Positions 43,265 through 52,659 of a DNA stretch of 64,000 nucleotides are shown one piece after another. Position 1 is the first letter of the stretch, and each line of letters starts with the position of its first letter. Source of the stretch: Bradyrhizobium sp. AZCC 1719. Its GTDB lineage: Bacteria > Pseudomonadota > Alphaproteobacteria > Rhizobiales > Xanthobacteraceae. The notes under the pieces are model-generated. The model was not told the origin of the DNA. It saw nothing but the letters and a program-made list of their open reading frames with translations, and ran no database searches. A program made the translations under genes and the position numbers. Where the stretch lies: positions 3,935,001 to 3,999,000 of the forward strand of contig NZ_JAZHRU010000001.1 of assembly GCF_036924525.1 (NCBI RefSeq). The letters are read 5' to 3'.

Positions 43265-43445
43265 CTCGCCCGTGCCGGGTTTGAGAAGAGGGTGCAAAAA
43301 GCGATGCAATTCGGCGCCTTGGTATGGTTTTCGGGCCGATCTGGCAATAGCTGGGCTGGTAGGTGTTGCGGTGGCCTCGGCAACGCAGGTAAAGAGGCCT
43401 AGCGACAGAAATTTCAGCCATTGAGCGGCGCCTTCCAAGGATACG

Positions 43446-44435
43446 ATGCCGGATCAACCCATATTGGTCACCGGAGCTGCGGGTTTCATCGGCTTCCACG
43501 TTGCGCGCCGGCTGCTGGCCGAAGGCCGCGCCGTGATCGGGCTCGACAGTCTCAACGATTATTACGATCCGGCGCTGAAGCGGGCGCGGCTGGACGTTCT
43601 GCGCCCAGAGCAGGGTTTCACATTCGAGCAGATCGATCTCGCCGATCGTACGTCAGTGGAACGCCTGTTCGCCAAACACCGCTTTCCCAGGGTGGTGCAT
43701 CTGGCGGCGCAGGCCGGCGTGCGCTATTCGATCGATCATCCGCATGCCTATGTCGATGCCAATCTCGCAGGCTTCGTCAATGTGCTGGAAGGTTGTCGGC
43801 ATCATGGCTGCGGCCATCTGGTCTATGCGTCGTCCTCATCGGTGTACGGCGCCAATACGAAACTACCGTTTTCGGTGGACGACAAGACCGACCATCCGAT
43901 CAGCCTATATGCCGCCACCAAGAAGGCCAATGAGCTGATCGCGCATTCCTACAGCCATCTCTATCGTCTTCCGGTGACGGGCTTGCGGTTCTTCACCATC
44001 TATGGGCCGTGGGGACGGCCCGATATGGCGGTTTTCCTCTTTACCAAAGCAATCGTGGAAGGCACGCCGATCCGGCTCTTTAACCATGGCAGGATGCGGC
44101 GCGACTTTACCCATATCGACGATGCGACGCGCGCCGTGTTGCGGCTGGTCGACCAGGCACCCGGCGACGCCGGTGGGGCCGCCGGGGCGCCAGCAAAAGT
44201 TTACAATGTCGGCAACAATCGTCCGGAAGAGCTGACCCATGTGGTAGCAGTTCTGGAACAGGCGCTGGGCCGCGCGGCGGTCAAGGAGATGCTGCCGATG
44301 CAGCCCGGAGACGTGACCGAGACCTTTGCCGATGTTGCGGAACTGATGCGCGACACCGGCTTCAGGCCGCAAACCTCGATCGAGGACGGGCTTGCCGATT
44401 TTGTCGCCTGGTATCGTGACTATTACAGGATTTGA
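43446..44435 (+). CDS. lpsL: UDP-glucuronate 4-epimerase
   Basis: This 329-residue SDR has VTGAAGFIGFHVARRLL, the GAE-type NDYYDPALKRARLD motif, HLAAQAGVRYSI, YASSSSVYGANTKLPFS and YAATKKANEL with Tyr/Lys. These are typical of UDP-GlcA to UDP-GalA epimerases such as LpsL. Galacturonic acid occurs in rhizobial core and lipid A. It is divergent from the YbhN-like gene and is followed seven bases later by manC. Confidence 0.9.
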   Translation: MPDQPILVTGAAGFIGFHVARRLLAEGRAVIGLDSLNDYYDPALKRARLDVLRPEQGFTFEQIDLADRTSVERLFAKHRFPRVVHLAAQAGVRYSIDHPHAYVDANLAGFVNVLEGCRHHGCGHLVYASSSSVYGANTKLPFSVDDKTDHPISLYAATKKANELIAHSYSHLYRLPVTGLRFFTIYGPWGRPDMAVFLFTKAIVEGTPIRLFNHGRMRRDFTHIDDATRAVLRLVDQAPGDAGGAAGAPAKVYNVGNNRPEELTHVVAVLEQALGRAAVKEMLPMQPGDVTETFADVAELMRDTGFRPQTSIEDGLADFVAWYRDYYRI

Positions 44436-44442
44436 GACGCCG

Positions 44443-45855
44443 ATGAACCGACGAATTATTCCCCTGATCATGTGCGGCGGCGCGGGAACGCGGCTGTGGC
44501 CGGCCTCGCGCGAGGTTCATCCCAAGCAGTTCCTGTCCCTGTTCGGCGCGCGTTCGACGTTCCAGGATACGCTGTTGCGGGTTTCGGATGCTGGTCTGTT
44601 CGAACGGCCCGTCATCATCACCAACAACGCCTATCGCTTCATGGTGCTCGAGCAACTGGCGGAGATCGGACTGGAAGCCGACGTGCTTCTCGAACCGATG
44701 CGGCGAGATTCCGGGCCTGCGATCGCGGCCGGCGCCGCCTTTGCACAGGCGCGCGACAAGGATGCCATTCTGCTGGCGCTCGCCGCCGACCACGTCGTGC
44801 GCGACACGTCCGCTTTCCTCGCCGCCTGCCGCGAGGGGCTGGCCGCGGCGGAAGCCGGGCACATCGTGACGTTCGGCGTGCAGCCCGAACGCGCTGCCAC
44901 CGAATATGGCTACATCAATCCCGGCGAGGTCATTTCCGGCAAGGTTCGCGCAGTCGCCAAGTTCGTCGAGAAGCCCGATCCGACAACCGCGGCTGATTAC
45001 GTCAAGTCGGGCTATCTCTGGAACAGCGGCAACTTCATGTTCCGCGCCGCCGTGCTGTCGGATGAGTACGGCAAGGTTGATGCGGACAGCGTCCAAGCCG
45101 TCAGTGATGCAGTGACGAAGGCAGGCACCGACCTTGGCTTCGTCAAGCTCGACGAGGCCGCGTTCGGATCGGCGAAATCGATCTCGATCGACTATGCGGT
45201 GATGGAGAAGACCTCGCGTGCCGCGGTCGTGCCGGTCTCGTGCGGCTGGTCCGATGTCGGCTCCTGGCATGCGGTGTGGGAATTGTCCGGCAAGGACGGC
45301 GAGGGCAACGCGGCGCGCGGCGCAGCCGTGTTTGAGGATTCGCGCAATTGCAACGTATCGACTGATCGCGCGCTGGTCGCGCTCGAAGGCGTCGACGACC
45401 TCGTGGTGGTCGCAACCCAGGACGCCGTGCTGGTTAGCCGGCAGAAGGACGCCAACGGGCTGAAGCGGCTGGTCGCGAAACTGAAGACAGTGGCGCCGCA
45501 GGTGACGGAAGACCACATCAGGGTACATCGGCCCTGGGGATCCTATCAGTCGGTCGACAATGGCGACCGGCATCAGGTCAAGCGCATCATCGTCAAGCCG
45601 GGCGGGCGGCTGTCGCTGCAGAAACACCACCATCGTGCCGAGCACTGGATCGTCGTGCGCGGAACGGCGCAGGTGACGGTCAATGAACTGGTCAAGACCG
45701 TGCACGAGAACGAATCGATCTACATCCCGATCGGCGCGGTGCACCGGTTGGAAAATCCGGGCAAGATCCAGCTCGAGCTGATCGAGGTCCAGACCGGCAG
45801 CTATTTCGGCGAGGACGACATCATCCGCATCGAGGACGACTACCAGCGCAGTTGA
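44443..45855 (+). CDS. manC: Mannose-1-phosphate guanylyltransferase / mannose-6-phosphate isomerase
   Basis: This 470-residue fused enzyme has the GDP-mannose pyrophosphorylase signature CGGAGTRLWPASR followed by HPKQFL, VEKPD, and a C-terminal cupin with RPWGSYQSVD, KPGGRLSLQKHHHRAEHWIV (type II PMI). It makes GDP-mannose for gmd and for mannosyltransferases such as LpcC. The ATG at 44443 fits the usual N-terminus; an upstream in-frame start overlaps lpsL. No phosphomannomutase is in the window. Confidence 0.94.
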   Translation: MNRRIIPLIMCGGAGTRLWPASREVHPKQFLSLFGARSTFQDTLLRVSDAGLFERPVIITNNAYRFMVLEQLAEIGLEADVLLEPMRRDSGPAIAAGAAFAQARDKDAILLALAADHVVRDTSAFLAACREGLAAAEAGHIVTFGVQPERAATEYGYINPGEVISGKVRAVAKFVEKPDPTTAADYVKSGYLWNSGNFMFRAAVLSDEYGKVDADSVQAVSDAVTKAGTDLGFVKLDEAAFGSAKSISIDYAVMEKTSRAAVVPVSCGWSDVGSWHAVWELSGKDGEGNAARGAAVFEDSRNCNVSTDRALVALEGVDDLVVVATQDAVLVSRQKDANGLKRLVAKLKTVAPQVTEDHIRVHRPWGSYQSVDNGDRHQVKRIIVKPGGRLSLQKHHHRAEHWIVVRGTAQVTVNELVKTVHENESIYIPIGAVHRLENPGKIQLELIEVQTGSYFGEDDIIRIEDDYQRS

Positions 45856-46025
45856 GCCGACCGTAGTTTTACCGGGCCGGGGTTGTAATTCTTTGAATCA
45901 AAACGTGTCCGAAAACCGTCGATCGCGTTCGCCACATCTGTGATGGCGTGCTAGAGAACCGCCGGGGATACTCCGGCGCAGTTCTGCTTAGAATCCGCCT
46001 AAAATCTGCTTGGGGTCGACAAATC

Positions 46026-47042
46026 ATGAGTTCCAAAGGGTCCGCATTCGATGCGAAGGCCGACGCAAAACGCGGCTTGCGCGTCGGCGTGGTCGGCGCG
46101 GGTGTGATGGGCAGCAACCATGCCCGCGTGCTGGCCGGTCTGCCCGGCGTGACGCTGGTCGGCATTGTCGATCCGTTGCCCGAACACCGTGCGCGCGCCA
46201 CCGCGCTCGCCGGCTGCCGTGCGTTCGCCGAACTCGACGAGCTGTTTGACGAGGGCGTCGATGCCATTACGATCGCGGCGCCGACCCATCTCCATCACGA
46301 GATTGCGCTCGCCTGCATCACCCGCAACATCCACCTCCTGGTCGAGAAGCCGGTGGCCTCGACCGTCGAGGAAGGGCAGGACATCGTCAATGCGGCGCGT
46401 AGTGCCGGCGTGACGCTGATGGTCGGCCATGTCGAGCGCTTCAATCCAGCGGTCGCCGCGATCAAGCAGGCGATCTCGGGCGAGGACATTCTTTCGATCG
46501 GTATCACCCGCGTCGGGCCATTTCCGCCGCGGATGTCCAATGTCGGCGTCGTGATCGATCTCGCCGTCCACGATATCGACCTGATCCGCTGGTTCACCGA
46601 GTCCGATATCGTCGAGGTGCAGCCGCAGCTCTCCAGCGCGGTCGCCGAGCGCGAGGACATCGCGCTGCTGCAGTTCCGCACTGCCTCCGGCGTGCTCGCC
46701 CACATCAACACCAACTGGCTGACGCCGTTCAAGGCGCGCAGCGTTACGGTCGCAACCCGCGGCAAATATGTGATGGGCGATCTCCTGACGCGGCAGGTGA
46801 CCGAGTGCTTCGGCTTCAAGCCCGACGGCAGCTACTCGATGCGGCATCTGCCGGTCGGCCATGATGAACCGCTGCGCGCCGAACTGATCGCATTCCTCGA
46901 TGCCGTCCGCACCGGCAATATGCCGGCGGTTTCCGGCGACGAGGGCGTCGCCAGTCTCGAGATCGCGATCCGCTGCCTCGAGCAGCCCGCCAAGCCTGCG
47001 GCGTCTGCCGCGCGCAAGGGACCGCGCCGCATCGCCGGCTGA
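46026..47042 (+). CDS. gnnA: Gfo/Idh/MocA oxidoreductase, GnnA-like
   Basis: This 338-residue NAD-dependent enzyme has VGVVGAGVMGSNHARVL, LVEKPVASTVEEG with the catalytic Lys, and DLAVHDIDLIRWFT with the family histidine. Paired with the transaminase that follows, it matches the GnnA/GnnB route that oxidises C3 of UDP-GlcNAc and aminates it, giving UDP-GlcNAc3N for lipid A built on 2,3-diaminoglucose, the type reported in Bradyrhizobium and Rhodopseudomonas. WlbA/WbpB of O-antigen pathways is the alternative, but the 6-dehydrogenase (WbpA) and the 3-N-acetyltransferase (WbpD) are not nearby. The upstream ribosome site is weak. Confidence 0.78.
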   Translation: MSSKGSAFDAKADAKRGLRVGVVGAGVMGSNHARVLAGLPGVTLVGIVDPLPEHRARATALAGCRAFAELDELFDEGVDAITIAAPTHLHHEIALACITRNIHLLVEKPVASTVEEGQDIVNAARSAGVTLMVGHVERFNPAVAAIKQAISGEDILSIGITRVGPFPPRMSNVGVVIDLAVHDIDLIRWFTESDIVEVQPQLSSAVAEREDIALLQFRTASGVLAHINTNWLTPFKARSVTVATRGKYVMGDLLTRQVTECFGFKPDGSYSMRHLPVGHDEPLRAELIAFLDAVRTGNMPAVSGDEGVASLEIAIRCLEQPAKPAASAARKGPRRIAG

Positions 47043-47074
47043 GAACCTCTCACTTTAGATTTCTGCAAGGCTCC

Positions 47075-48226
47075 ATGAACCAGCACATGCGTCCAGAACC
47101 CGTTCCCTTCTATGACCTCGCCTCGCAGCGTCGTCGGCTCGGCACATCGATCGATGAGGCGATCTCGCGTGTGACGAGCCATTGCCTCTTCATCAATGGT
47201 CCGGAAGTCGCCGTGCTGGAAAAGGCCTTGGCCGATTTTTGCGGCGCCAAGCATGTCGTGAGCTGCGCGAGCGGCACCGATGCGCTTTTGATGGTGCTGA
47301 TGGCCAAGGAAGTCGGCCCGGGGGACGCCGTGCTGTGTCCATCGTTCACGTTCTGCGCGACCGGTGAAGCGGTAGCGCTGACCGGCGCAACGCCGGTGTT
47401 CGTCGACGTCGATGAAGCAACCTTCAATATGGATGCCGCCTCGCTCAAGCGCGGTATCGCGACGGCCAGGCAGCGCGGCCTGAAGCCGCGCGCCGTGATC
47501 CCCGTCGACCTGTTCGGCCAAAGCGCCGACCACGATGCGATCGCAGAGGTCGCGCAGGCCGAGGGCCTGTTCGTGCTCGATGACGCCGCACAGGGTTTTG
47601 GCGCGAGCTACAAGGGCCGCCATATCGGCTCCTTGGGACTTGCGACCGCGACCAGCTTCTTCCCGACCAAGCCGCTCGGCTGTTTCGGTGATGGCGGCGC
47701 CATCTTTACCGACGATGACAAACTTGCCGAGACGTTGCGCAGCATCCGCGTGCACGGCCAGGGCTCCGACAAATACGACAACGTACGCCTTGGCCTGACC
47801 GGACGTCTCGACACCATGCAGGCGGCGGTCCTGATCGAGAAGTTGAAGATTTTCGAAGACGAGATCGCGGCCCGCAACCGCGTTGCCGAGCGCTATGCGC
47901 GCGGTCTTGGCAATTTGGTGACGGTGCCGCGGTTGGCTTCCGGATGCACCTCGGTTTGGGCGCAGTACACCATCCGCCTGCCAAAGGGGACCAATCGCGA
48001 CGGTTTTGCGGCAGCGTTGAAGGTGCAGGGCGTTCCGACGATGGTCTACTACACGAAATCGATGCATCAACAGACCGCCTACCGGGATTTTCCGATTGCG
48101 GATGGCGGGTTGCCGGCGAGCGAAAAGCTCTCGGACGATGTCATCAGCCTGCCGATCCACGCCTATCTCGACGAGCCGACGCAGGATCGCGTTATCGAGG
48201 CCGTGCGCGGCGCGCTTCAGGCATGA
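47075..48226 (+). CDS. gnnB: DegT/DnrJ/EryC1 aminotransferase, GnnB-like
   Basis: This 383-residue PLP enzyme has VPFYDLASQRRRLG, SCASGTDALLMVLMA, DDAAQGFGASYKGR and FFPTKPLGCFGDGGA with the PLP lysine. It should transaminate the 3-keto sugar made by the upstream enzyme, with glutamate as donor. The 32-base gap to gnnA suggests co-transcription. Two starts are possible (MNQH or MRPE, four codons apart). A WbpE/FdtB-like role in O-antigen is the alternative. Confidence 0.8.
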   Translation: MNQHMRPEPVPFYDLASQRRRLGTSIDEAISRVTSHCLFINGPEVAVLEKALADFCGAKHVVSCASGTDALLMVLMAKEVGPGDAVLCPSFTFCATGEAVALTGATPVFVDVDEATFNMDAASLKRGIATARQRGLKPRAVIPVDLFGQSADHDAIAEVAQAEGLFVLDDAAQGFGASYKGRHIGSLGLATATSFFPTKPLGCFGDGGAIFTDDDKLAETLRSIRVHGQGSDKYDNVRLGLTGRLDTMQAAVLIEKLKIFEDEIAARNRVAERYARGLGNLVTVPRLASGCTSVWAQYTIRLPKGTNRDGFAAALKVQGVPTMVYYTKSMHQQTAYRDFPIADGGLPASEKLSDDVISLPIHAYLDEPTQDRVIEAVRGALQA

Positions 48227-48341
48227 TGGCGACCCGAAGGGCCGCGTCAGCGCGAGACGGCCTTCGGGTTTTCGGACCGGATCATGCCTAAACGTTAGCT
48301 GCCCGATTTCCCCGTCTCGCGATATGCGCTAGAAGCGGCGC

Positions 48342-49892
48342 ATGCTCGGACGCATCTTCACCGTCGGCGGTTATACGCTGCTTTCGCGGCTGACCGGATT
48401 CGCGCGCGATATCATGCTCGCCGCGATTCTCGGCGCGGGTCCCGTCGCGGACGCGTTTTTCGTGGCGCTGCGGCTGCCCAATCATTTTCGAGCGATCTTC
48501 GCCGAAGGCGCCTTCAATGCCGCCTTCGTGCCGGCTTACGCGCATCTGCACGGCAAAAGCGAAGCATCGGCAAAACTGTTCGCCGATCGGATCTTCACGC
48601 TCTTGTTCGCCGCCCAGGTTGTTTTGCTGGTTGTGGCCTGGGTGTTCATGCCGGAAGTGATCGCCATTCTTGCGCCGGGGTTCAAGGACGATCCGGCGCG
48701 TGGCGAGCTGGCGATCTCGTTGACGCGGATCACGTTTCCGTATTTGCTGCTGATCACGCTGGTGACGCTGTACGGCGGCATGCTCAACGTGATGCATCGT
48801 TTCGCCAGCGCCGCCGCCGCGCCGATCTTCCTCAATCTGTCGATGATGGCGACGCTGGCGCTGGCAGCGTTCTTTCCGGGCGCGGGCTACGCCGCCGCAT
48901 GGGGCCTTCTGCTCGCTGGCATCCTCGAGTTCCTGCTGCTGGCGGGTGATGCGGCAAAGACCGGCATTCTGCCGAAATTCGCTTCGATCAAATTCGATGA
49001 AGACGTGCGCGCGTTCTTCCGGGCGCTGGGGCCTGCGACCATCGGCTCGATGGGAACGCAGATCGCGTTGTTCGCCGATACGATCATCGCGACCTTTCTG
49101 CCGGCGGGCGCGCTTTCGGCGTTGTATTACGCCGACCGTCTCAACCAGTTGCCGATCGGCGTGATCGGGATCGCGATCGGCACCGTGTTGCTGCCGGAAA
49201 TGTCGCGGCGCCTTGCGGCGAACGATATCACCGGCGCATCAGCCGCGCAGCGGCGGGCATTCGAATTCTCGCTGTTGTTTTCGGTGCCATTCGTCGCCGC
49301 CTTCCTGACCGTGCCTGATGTGATCATGCGCGCGATGTTTGCGCGCGGCGCGTTCTCGAACGCGGATGCGGTGGCTGCCGGCGCCACGCTGGCCGCTTAC
49401 GCAATCGGACTCATCCCGTTCGTGACCATCCGAAGTGCGGTAGCAACCTTCTATGCCCGTCAGGACACCGCGACGCCGGTCAAGGCGGCGCTGACCGGCG
49501 TTGCCGTCAACGTCGCGCTGAAGGTCGCGCTGATGGGCGCACTGGCGCAAATCGGCCTGGCGCTCGCCACCGCCATTGGGGCCTGGGTCAATCTTTTGCT
49601 GGTGCTCGCCTTCGCGGTGCGGGCGGGCTACCTCGAACTCGACCGCGCCTGGATGACGTCGCTCGCCAAGTTCGCCGCGGCCGGTGTCGTGCTCGGCGCT
49701 GCGCTGTGGGCCACCGCGCGATTCGCGAGCTTCTATTTCGCGCAGATGCACACGTTCCGCGATGAGACCGCATTGGCGTTGCTGATCGTGACCGGTGCAT
49801 TCGTGTACGGGGTCGCAATCATGCTGCTGTTTGGCCGGGGGTGGATATTCTCGCTGCTGCGTGACCGGAGGTCTGGTCCTAAACGGCTGTAA
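48342..49892 (+). CDS. murJ: Lipid II flippase MurJ
   Basis: This 516-residue MATE/MOP-type membrane protein has about 14 helices and the MurJ signature near the N-terminus: LLSRLTGFARDIMLAAILGAG and ADAFFVALRLPNHFRAIFAEGAFNAAFVPAY (parts), then ALYYADRLNQLPIGVIGIAI. It carries the peptidoglycan precursor across the inner membrane. It follows gnnB by 115 bases on the same strand. Length and charge pattern are normal. Confidence 0.93.
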   Translation: MLGRIFTVGGYTLLSRLTGFARDIMLAAILGAGPVADAFFVALRLPNHFRAIFAEGAFNAAFVPAYAHLHGKSEASAKLFADRIFTLLFAAQVVLLVVAWVFMPEVIAILAPGFKDDPARGELAISLTRITFPYLLLITLVTLYGGMLNVMHRFASAAAAPIFLNLSMMATLALAAFFPGAGYAAAWGLLLAGILEFLLLAGDAAKTGILPKFASIKFDEDVRAFFRALGPATIGSMGTQIALFADTIIATFLPAGALSALYYADRLNQLPIGVIGIAIGTVLLPEMSRRLAANDITGASAAQRRAFEFSLLFSVPFVAAFLTVPDVIMRAMFARGAFSNADAVAAGATLAAYAIGLIPFVTIRSAVATFYARQDTATPVKAALTGVAVNVALKVALMGALAQIGLALATAIGAWVNLLLVLAFAVRAGYLELDRAWMTSLAKFAAAGVVLGAALWATARFASFYFAQMHTFRDETALALLIVTGAFVYGVAIMLLFGRGWIFSLLRDRRSGPKRL

Positions 49893-49912
49893 ACAAATGG
49901 GAATGCCTCTAC

Positions 49913-50059
49913 ATGGATTTCGACAGCTGCCGTGCGCGTAGCTTCATGCTCGCACCGGCCAGCGCGATCCGGGCCGACGTAGATACGCGCTTCCACGGCC
50001 ACGTCCTGCGGGTCGGCCTGAACTACACCTTCGGCGGCCCAGTGGTCGCGAAGTATTGA
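49913..50059 (+). pseudogene. C-terminal remnant of an Omp25/Omp31-like outer membrane protein
   Basis: A 48-codon frame ends in DVDTRFHGHVLRVGLNYTFG followed by GPVVAKY and a stop. That is the pattern of the last two beta strands of rhizobial Omp25/Omp31-type surface proteins, which close with an aromatic residue at the C-terminus. No barrel sequence or signal peptide precedes it; the first half of the frame (MDFDSCRARSFMLAPASA) is unrelated. A terminator follows at 50083, as after a real gene. It appears to be the relic of a deleted gene. Confidence 0.7.
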
Positions 50060-50082
50060 TTGCGGCGTTATCTTCCTTCCAT

Positions 50083-50106
50083 CCCGGCATTGGCCGGGCT
50101 TTTTTG
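50083..50106 (+). terminator. Rho-independent terminator after the porin remnant
   Basis: CCCGGC and GCCGGG pair across a four-base loop and run into CTTTTTT. It would end transcripts from murJ and the remnant. Confidence 0.8.
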
Positions 50107-50246
50107 TTGTGCAGCCGCGAAAAGGGTCGCGGTGCGCAGCGATCTGCTTGCGCCGGTGCTGTGGTTATTCGGGCGAAAGCGGTTTGCGCTGAGCCGACAA
50201 CCGCTGCAATATGGCGCCGCTGGAAAAACCGGGAATTGGAGATACG

Positions 50247-52556
50247 ATGGCTGCTCCCATCAAGTTCGGCGTCGGTCAAAGCGTCCTCCGCAAGGAGGAC
50301 GACGCGCTCATTCGCGGCAAGGGCCGCTATACCGACGACCATTCGCCACAGCCGGCGTTGCACGCGCTGATGCTGCGCTCGCCGCATGCGCACGCGAAGT
50401 TCACCCTCAACGTCACCAAGGCCCGCGGGATGCCGGGCGTGGCTGCGATCCTGACCGCCGACGACGTCAGGGATCTCGGCGACCTGCCGTGCCTGTTCAA
50501 CCTGGAAGTCGATCCGTTCACCGGCCCGCCCTATCCGATTCTTCCCAAGGACGAGGTGCGCCATGTCGGCGACGCCGTCGCCTTCGTAGTCGCCGACACC
50601 ATCGACCAGGCCCGTGACGCGATCGAGGCGATCGACGTCAAATGGACGCCGCTTCCGTCGGTGGTCGGCGTCGTCAATGCCGTGAAGAAAGACGCGCCGC
50701 TGGTCTGGCCCGACAAGCCCGGCAATGTGCTGTTCGACGTGTCGGTCGGCGACAAGAAAGCGGCTGAGGCCGCCTTTGCCAAGGCGCATGCGATCGCAGA
50801 GATATCGATCGTCAACCCGCGCGTCATCACCAACTTCATGGAGACGCGCGCCGCGGTCGCTGAATACGATGCCAAGCGCGATCATCTGACGCTGACCATC
50901 GGCAGCCAGGGCAGCCATCGCCTGCGCGAAATCCTGTGCGGCATGGTGTTGAAGATTCCGATGGAAAAGATGCGGGTGATCTGCCCCGACGTCGGCGGCG
51001 GCTTCGGCACAAAACTGTTTCCCTATCGCGAATATGCGCTGATTTCGGTGGCGGCGCGCAAGCTGCGCAAGACCATCAAATGGACCGCCGATCGCTCCGA
51101 TCACTTCATGGGCGACGCGCAGGGCCGCGACAACGTCACGACGGCTAAGATGGCGCTGGCCGAGGACGGCAAATTCCTCGGCATGGACGTCGATCTGATG
51201 GGCGACATGGGTGCCTATCTCTCGACCTTCGGGCCCTACATCCCGCATGGCGGCGCCGGCATGCTGCCCGGGCTCTACGATATCCAGGCCTTCCACTGCC
51301 GCGTCCGCACCGTGTTCACCAATACCGTGCCGGTCGACGCCTATCGCGGCGCCGGGCGCCCCGAAGCGGCCTATGTGGTCGAGCGTCTGGTCGATGCGGC
51401 CGCGCGAAAGCTCGGGATGACGCCGGATGCGATCCGGCGCAAGAACTTCATTCCGCCGAAGGCGATGCCCTACAAGACAGCGACCGGAAAGGTCTACGAT
51501 TCCGGCGACTTCACCGCGCATATGAAGCGCGCGATGGAAGTCGCCAACTGGAAGGAATTTCCGAAACGCGCCAAGGCGGCGAAGAAGCAAGGTCTCGTGC
51601 GCGGCATCGGCATGTCCTGCTATGTCGAGATCTGCGGCACGATGGGCGAGGAGACCGCTAACGTCGCGCTCGATCCCAATGGCGACATCAACATCCTGAT
51701 CGGCACGCAGTCGAGCGGGCAGGGCCACCAGACGGCCTATGCGCAGCTCGTCGCCGAACAGTTCGGCGTAGCTCCGGAGCGCGTTCACGTCCTGCAGGGC
51801 GATACCGACAAGATCCCTACGGGCCTCGGTACTGGCGGCTCGTCGTCGATTCCGACCGGCGGCGTCAGCGTCGAGCGCGCCACGCGCGAACTCGGCAACA
51901 AGCTGAAGGAGATCGCGGCCGAAGCGCTGGAGACCAGTGCCGGCGACCTCGAGATCAGCAATGGTGTCGTGCGCATCGCCGGCACCGATCGCTCGATCAG
52001 CTTCGCCGACCTCGCGAAACGGCCAGGCGTCGATCCGTCAAAACTGAATGCGAGCGCGACGTTTGCGCAGGCCGACGGCACCTACCCGAACGGCACGCAT
52101 CTCGCCGAAGTCGAGATCGATCCCGCCACCGGCATCATCAAAATCGTCAACTATGTCATCGTCGACGATTTCGGGGTCACGCTCAATCCGTTGCTGCTCG
52201 CCGGCCAGGTGCATGGCGGGGCGATGCAGGGCATCGGTCAGGCCTTGATGGAACACGCGGTCTATAGCGCAACCGACGGCCAGCTCGTCACCGGCACTTT
52301 CATGGATTATGCGGTGCCGCGCGCGTCCGACGGCCCGTCATTCCATTTCGAAACGCACAACGTGCCGTGCACGACCAATCCGCTCGGCGTCAAGGGTGCG
52401 GGCGAGGCGGGCGCGATCGGCTCATGCCCCGCGGTGGTCAATGCGATCATCGAGGGGTTGTGGCGCGAGTACAAGATCGACCACATCGATATGCCGGCCA
52501 CCGCCGAACGGGTCTGGATCGCGATCCGCGAGGCGCAGAAACGGCATAACCTCTGA
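50247..52556 (+). CDS. Molybdenum hydroxylase large subunit (CoxL form II-like / xanthine dehydrogenase family)
   Basis: This 769-residue Mo-binding subunit has the N-terminal FGVGQSVLRKEDDALIRGKG, GGGFGTKL, the active loop AYRGAGRPE near residue 365, QSSGQGHQTAYAQ and the late GVKGAGEAGAIG near residue 714 containing the catalytic Glu. AYRGAGR marks form II proteins; true CO dehydrogenases have AYRCSFR, so CO is an unlikely substrate. The FAD and iron-sulfur subunits are not adjacent, which is unusual. The start has GGAG upstream; an upstream in-frame ATG (12 codons) has no family similarity. Substrate unknown. Confidence 0.88.
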   Translation: MAAPIKFGVGQSVLRKEDDALIRGKGRYTDDHSPQPALHALMLRSPHAHAKFTLNVTKARGMPGVAAILTADDVRDLGDLPCLFNLEVDPFTGPPYPILPKDEVRHVGDAVAFVVADTIDQARDAIEAIDVKWTPLPSVVGVVNAVKKDAPLVWPDKPGNVLFDVSVGDKKAAEAAFAKAHAIAEISIVNPRVITNFMETRAAVAEYDAKRDHLTLTIGSQGSHRLREILCGMVLKIPMEKMRVICPDVGGGFGTKLFPYREYALISVAARKLRKTIKWTADRSDHFMGDAQGRDNVTTAKMALAEDGKFLGMDVDLMGDMGAYLSTFGPYIPHGGAGMLPGLYDIQAFHCRVRTVFTNTVPVDAYRGAGRPEAAYVVERLVDAAARKLGMTPDAIRRKNFIPPKAMPYKTATGKVYDSGDFTAHMKRAMEVANWKEFPKRAKAAKKQGLVRGIGMSCYVEICGTMGEETANVALDPNGDINILIGTQSSGQGHQTAYAQLVAEQFGVAPERVHVLQGDTDKIPTGLGTGGSSSIPTGGVSVERATRELGNKLKEIAAEALETSAGDLEISNGVVRIAGTDRSISFADLAKRPGVDPSKLNASATFAQADGTYPNGTHLAEVEIDPATGIIKIVNYVIVDDFGVTLNPLLLAGQVHGGAMQGIGQALMEHAVYSATDGQLVTGTFMDYAVPRASDGPSFHFETHNVPCTTNPLGVKGAGEAGAIGSCPAVVNAIIEGLWREYKIDHIDMPATAERVWIAIREAQKRHNL

Positions 52557-52659
52557 TATTTTGTCGCATGCGGAATGATGCGCCGAACGCGGTGTTTGCA
52601 AACAGCCAGCCTGCACCATCTTGGGGCCGGAACAAACCCGAATTGAAGGGAATTTGCCA

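Noticed and set aside
49944..51788. A 614-codon frame antisense to the molybdenum hydroxylase gene
   Set aside because: It is a shadow of the real gene, with an arginine/histidine/aspartate-rich composition and no domain.
50247..52556. Aerobic CO dehydrogenase coxL
   Set aside because: The active loop is AYRGAGR, not AYRCSFR, and coxS and coxM are absent.
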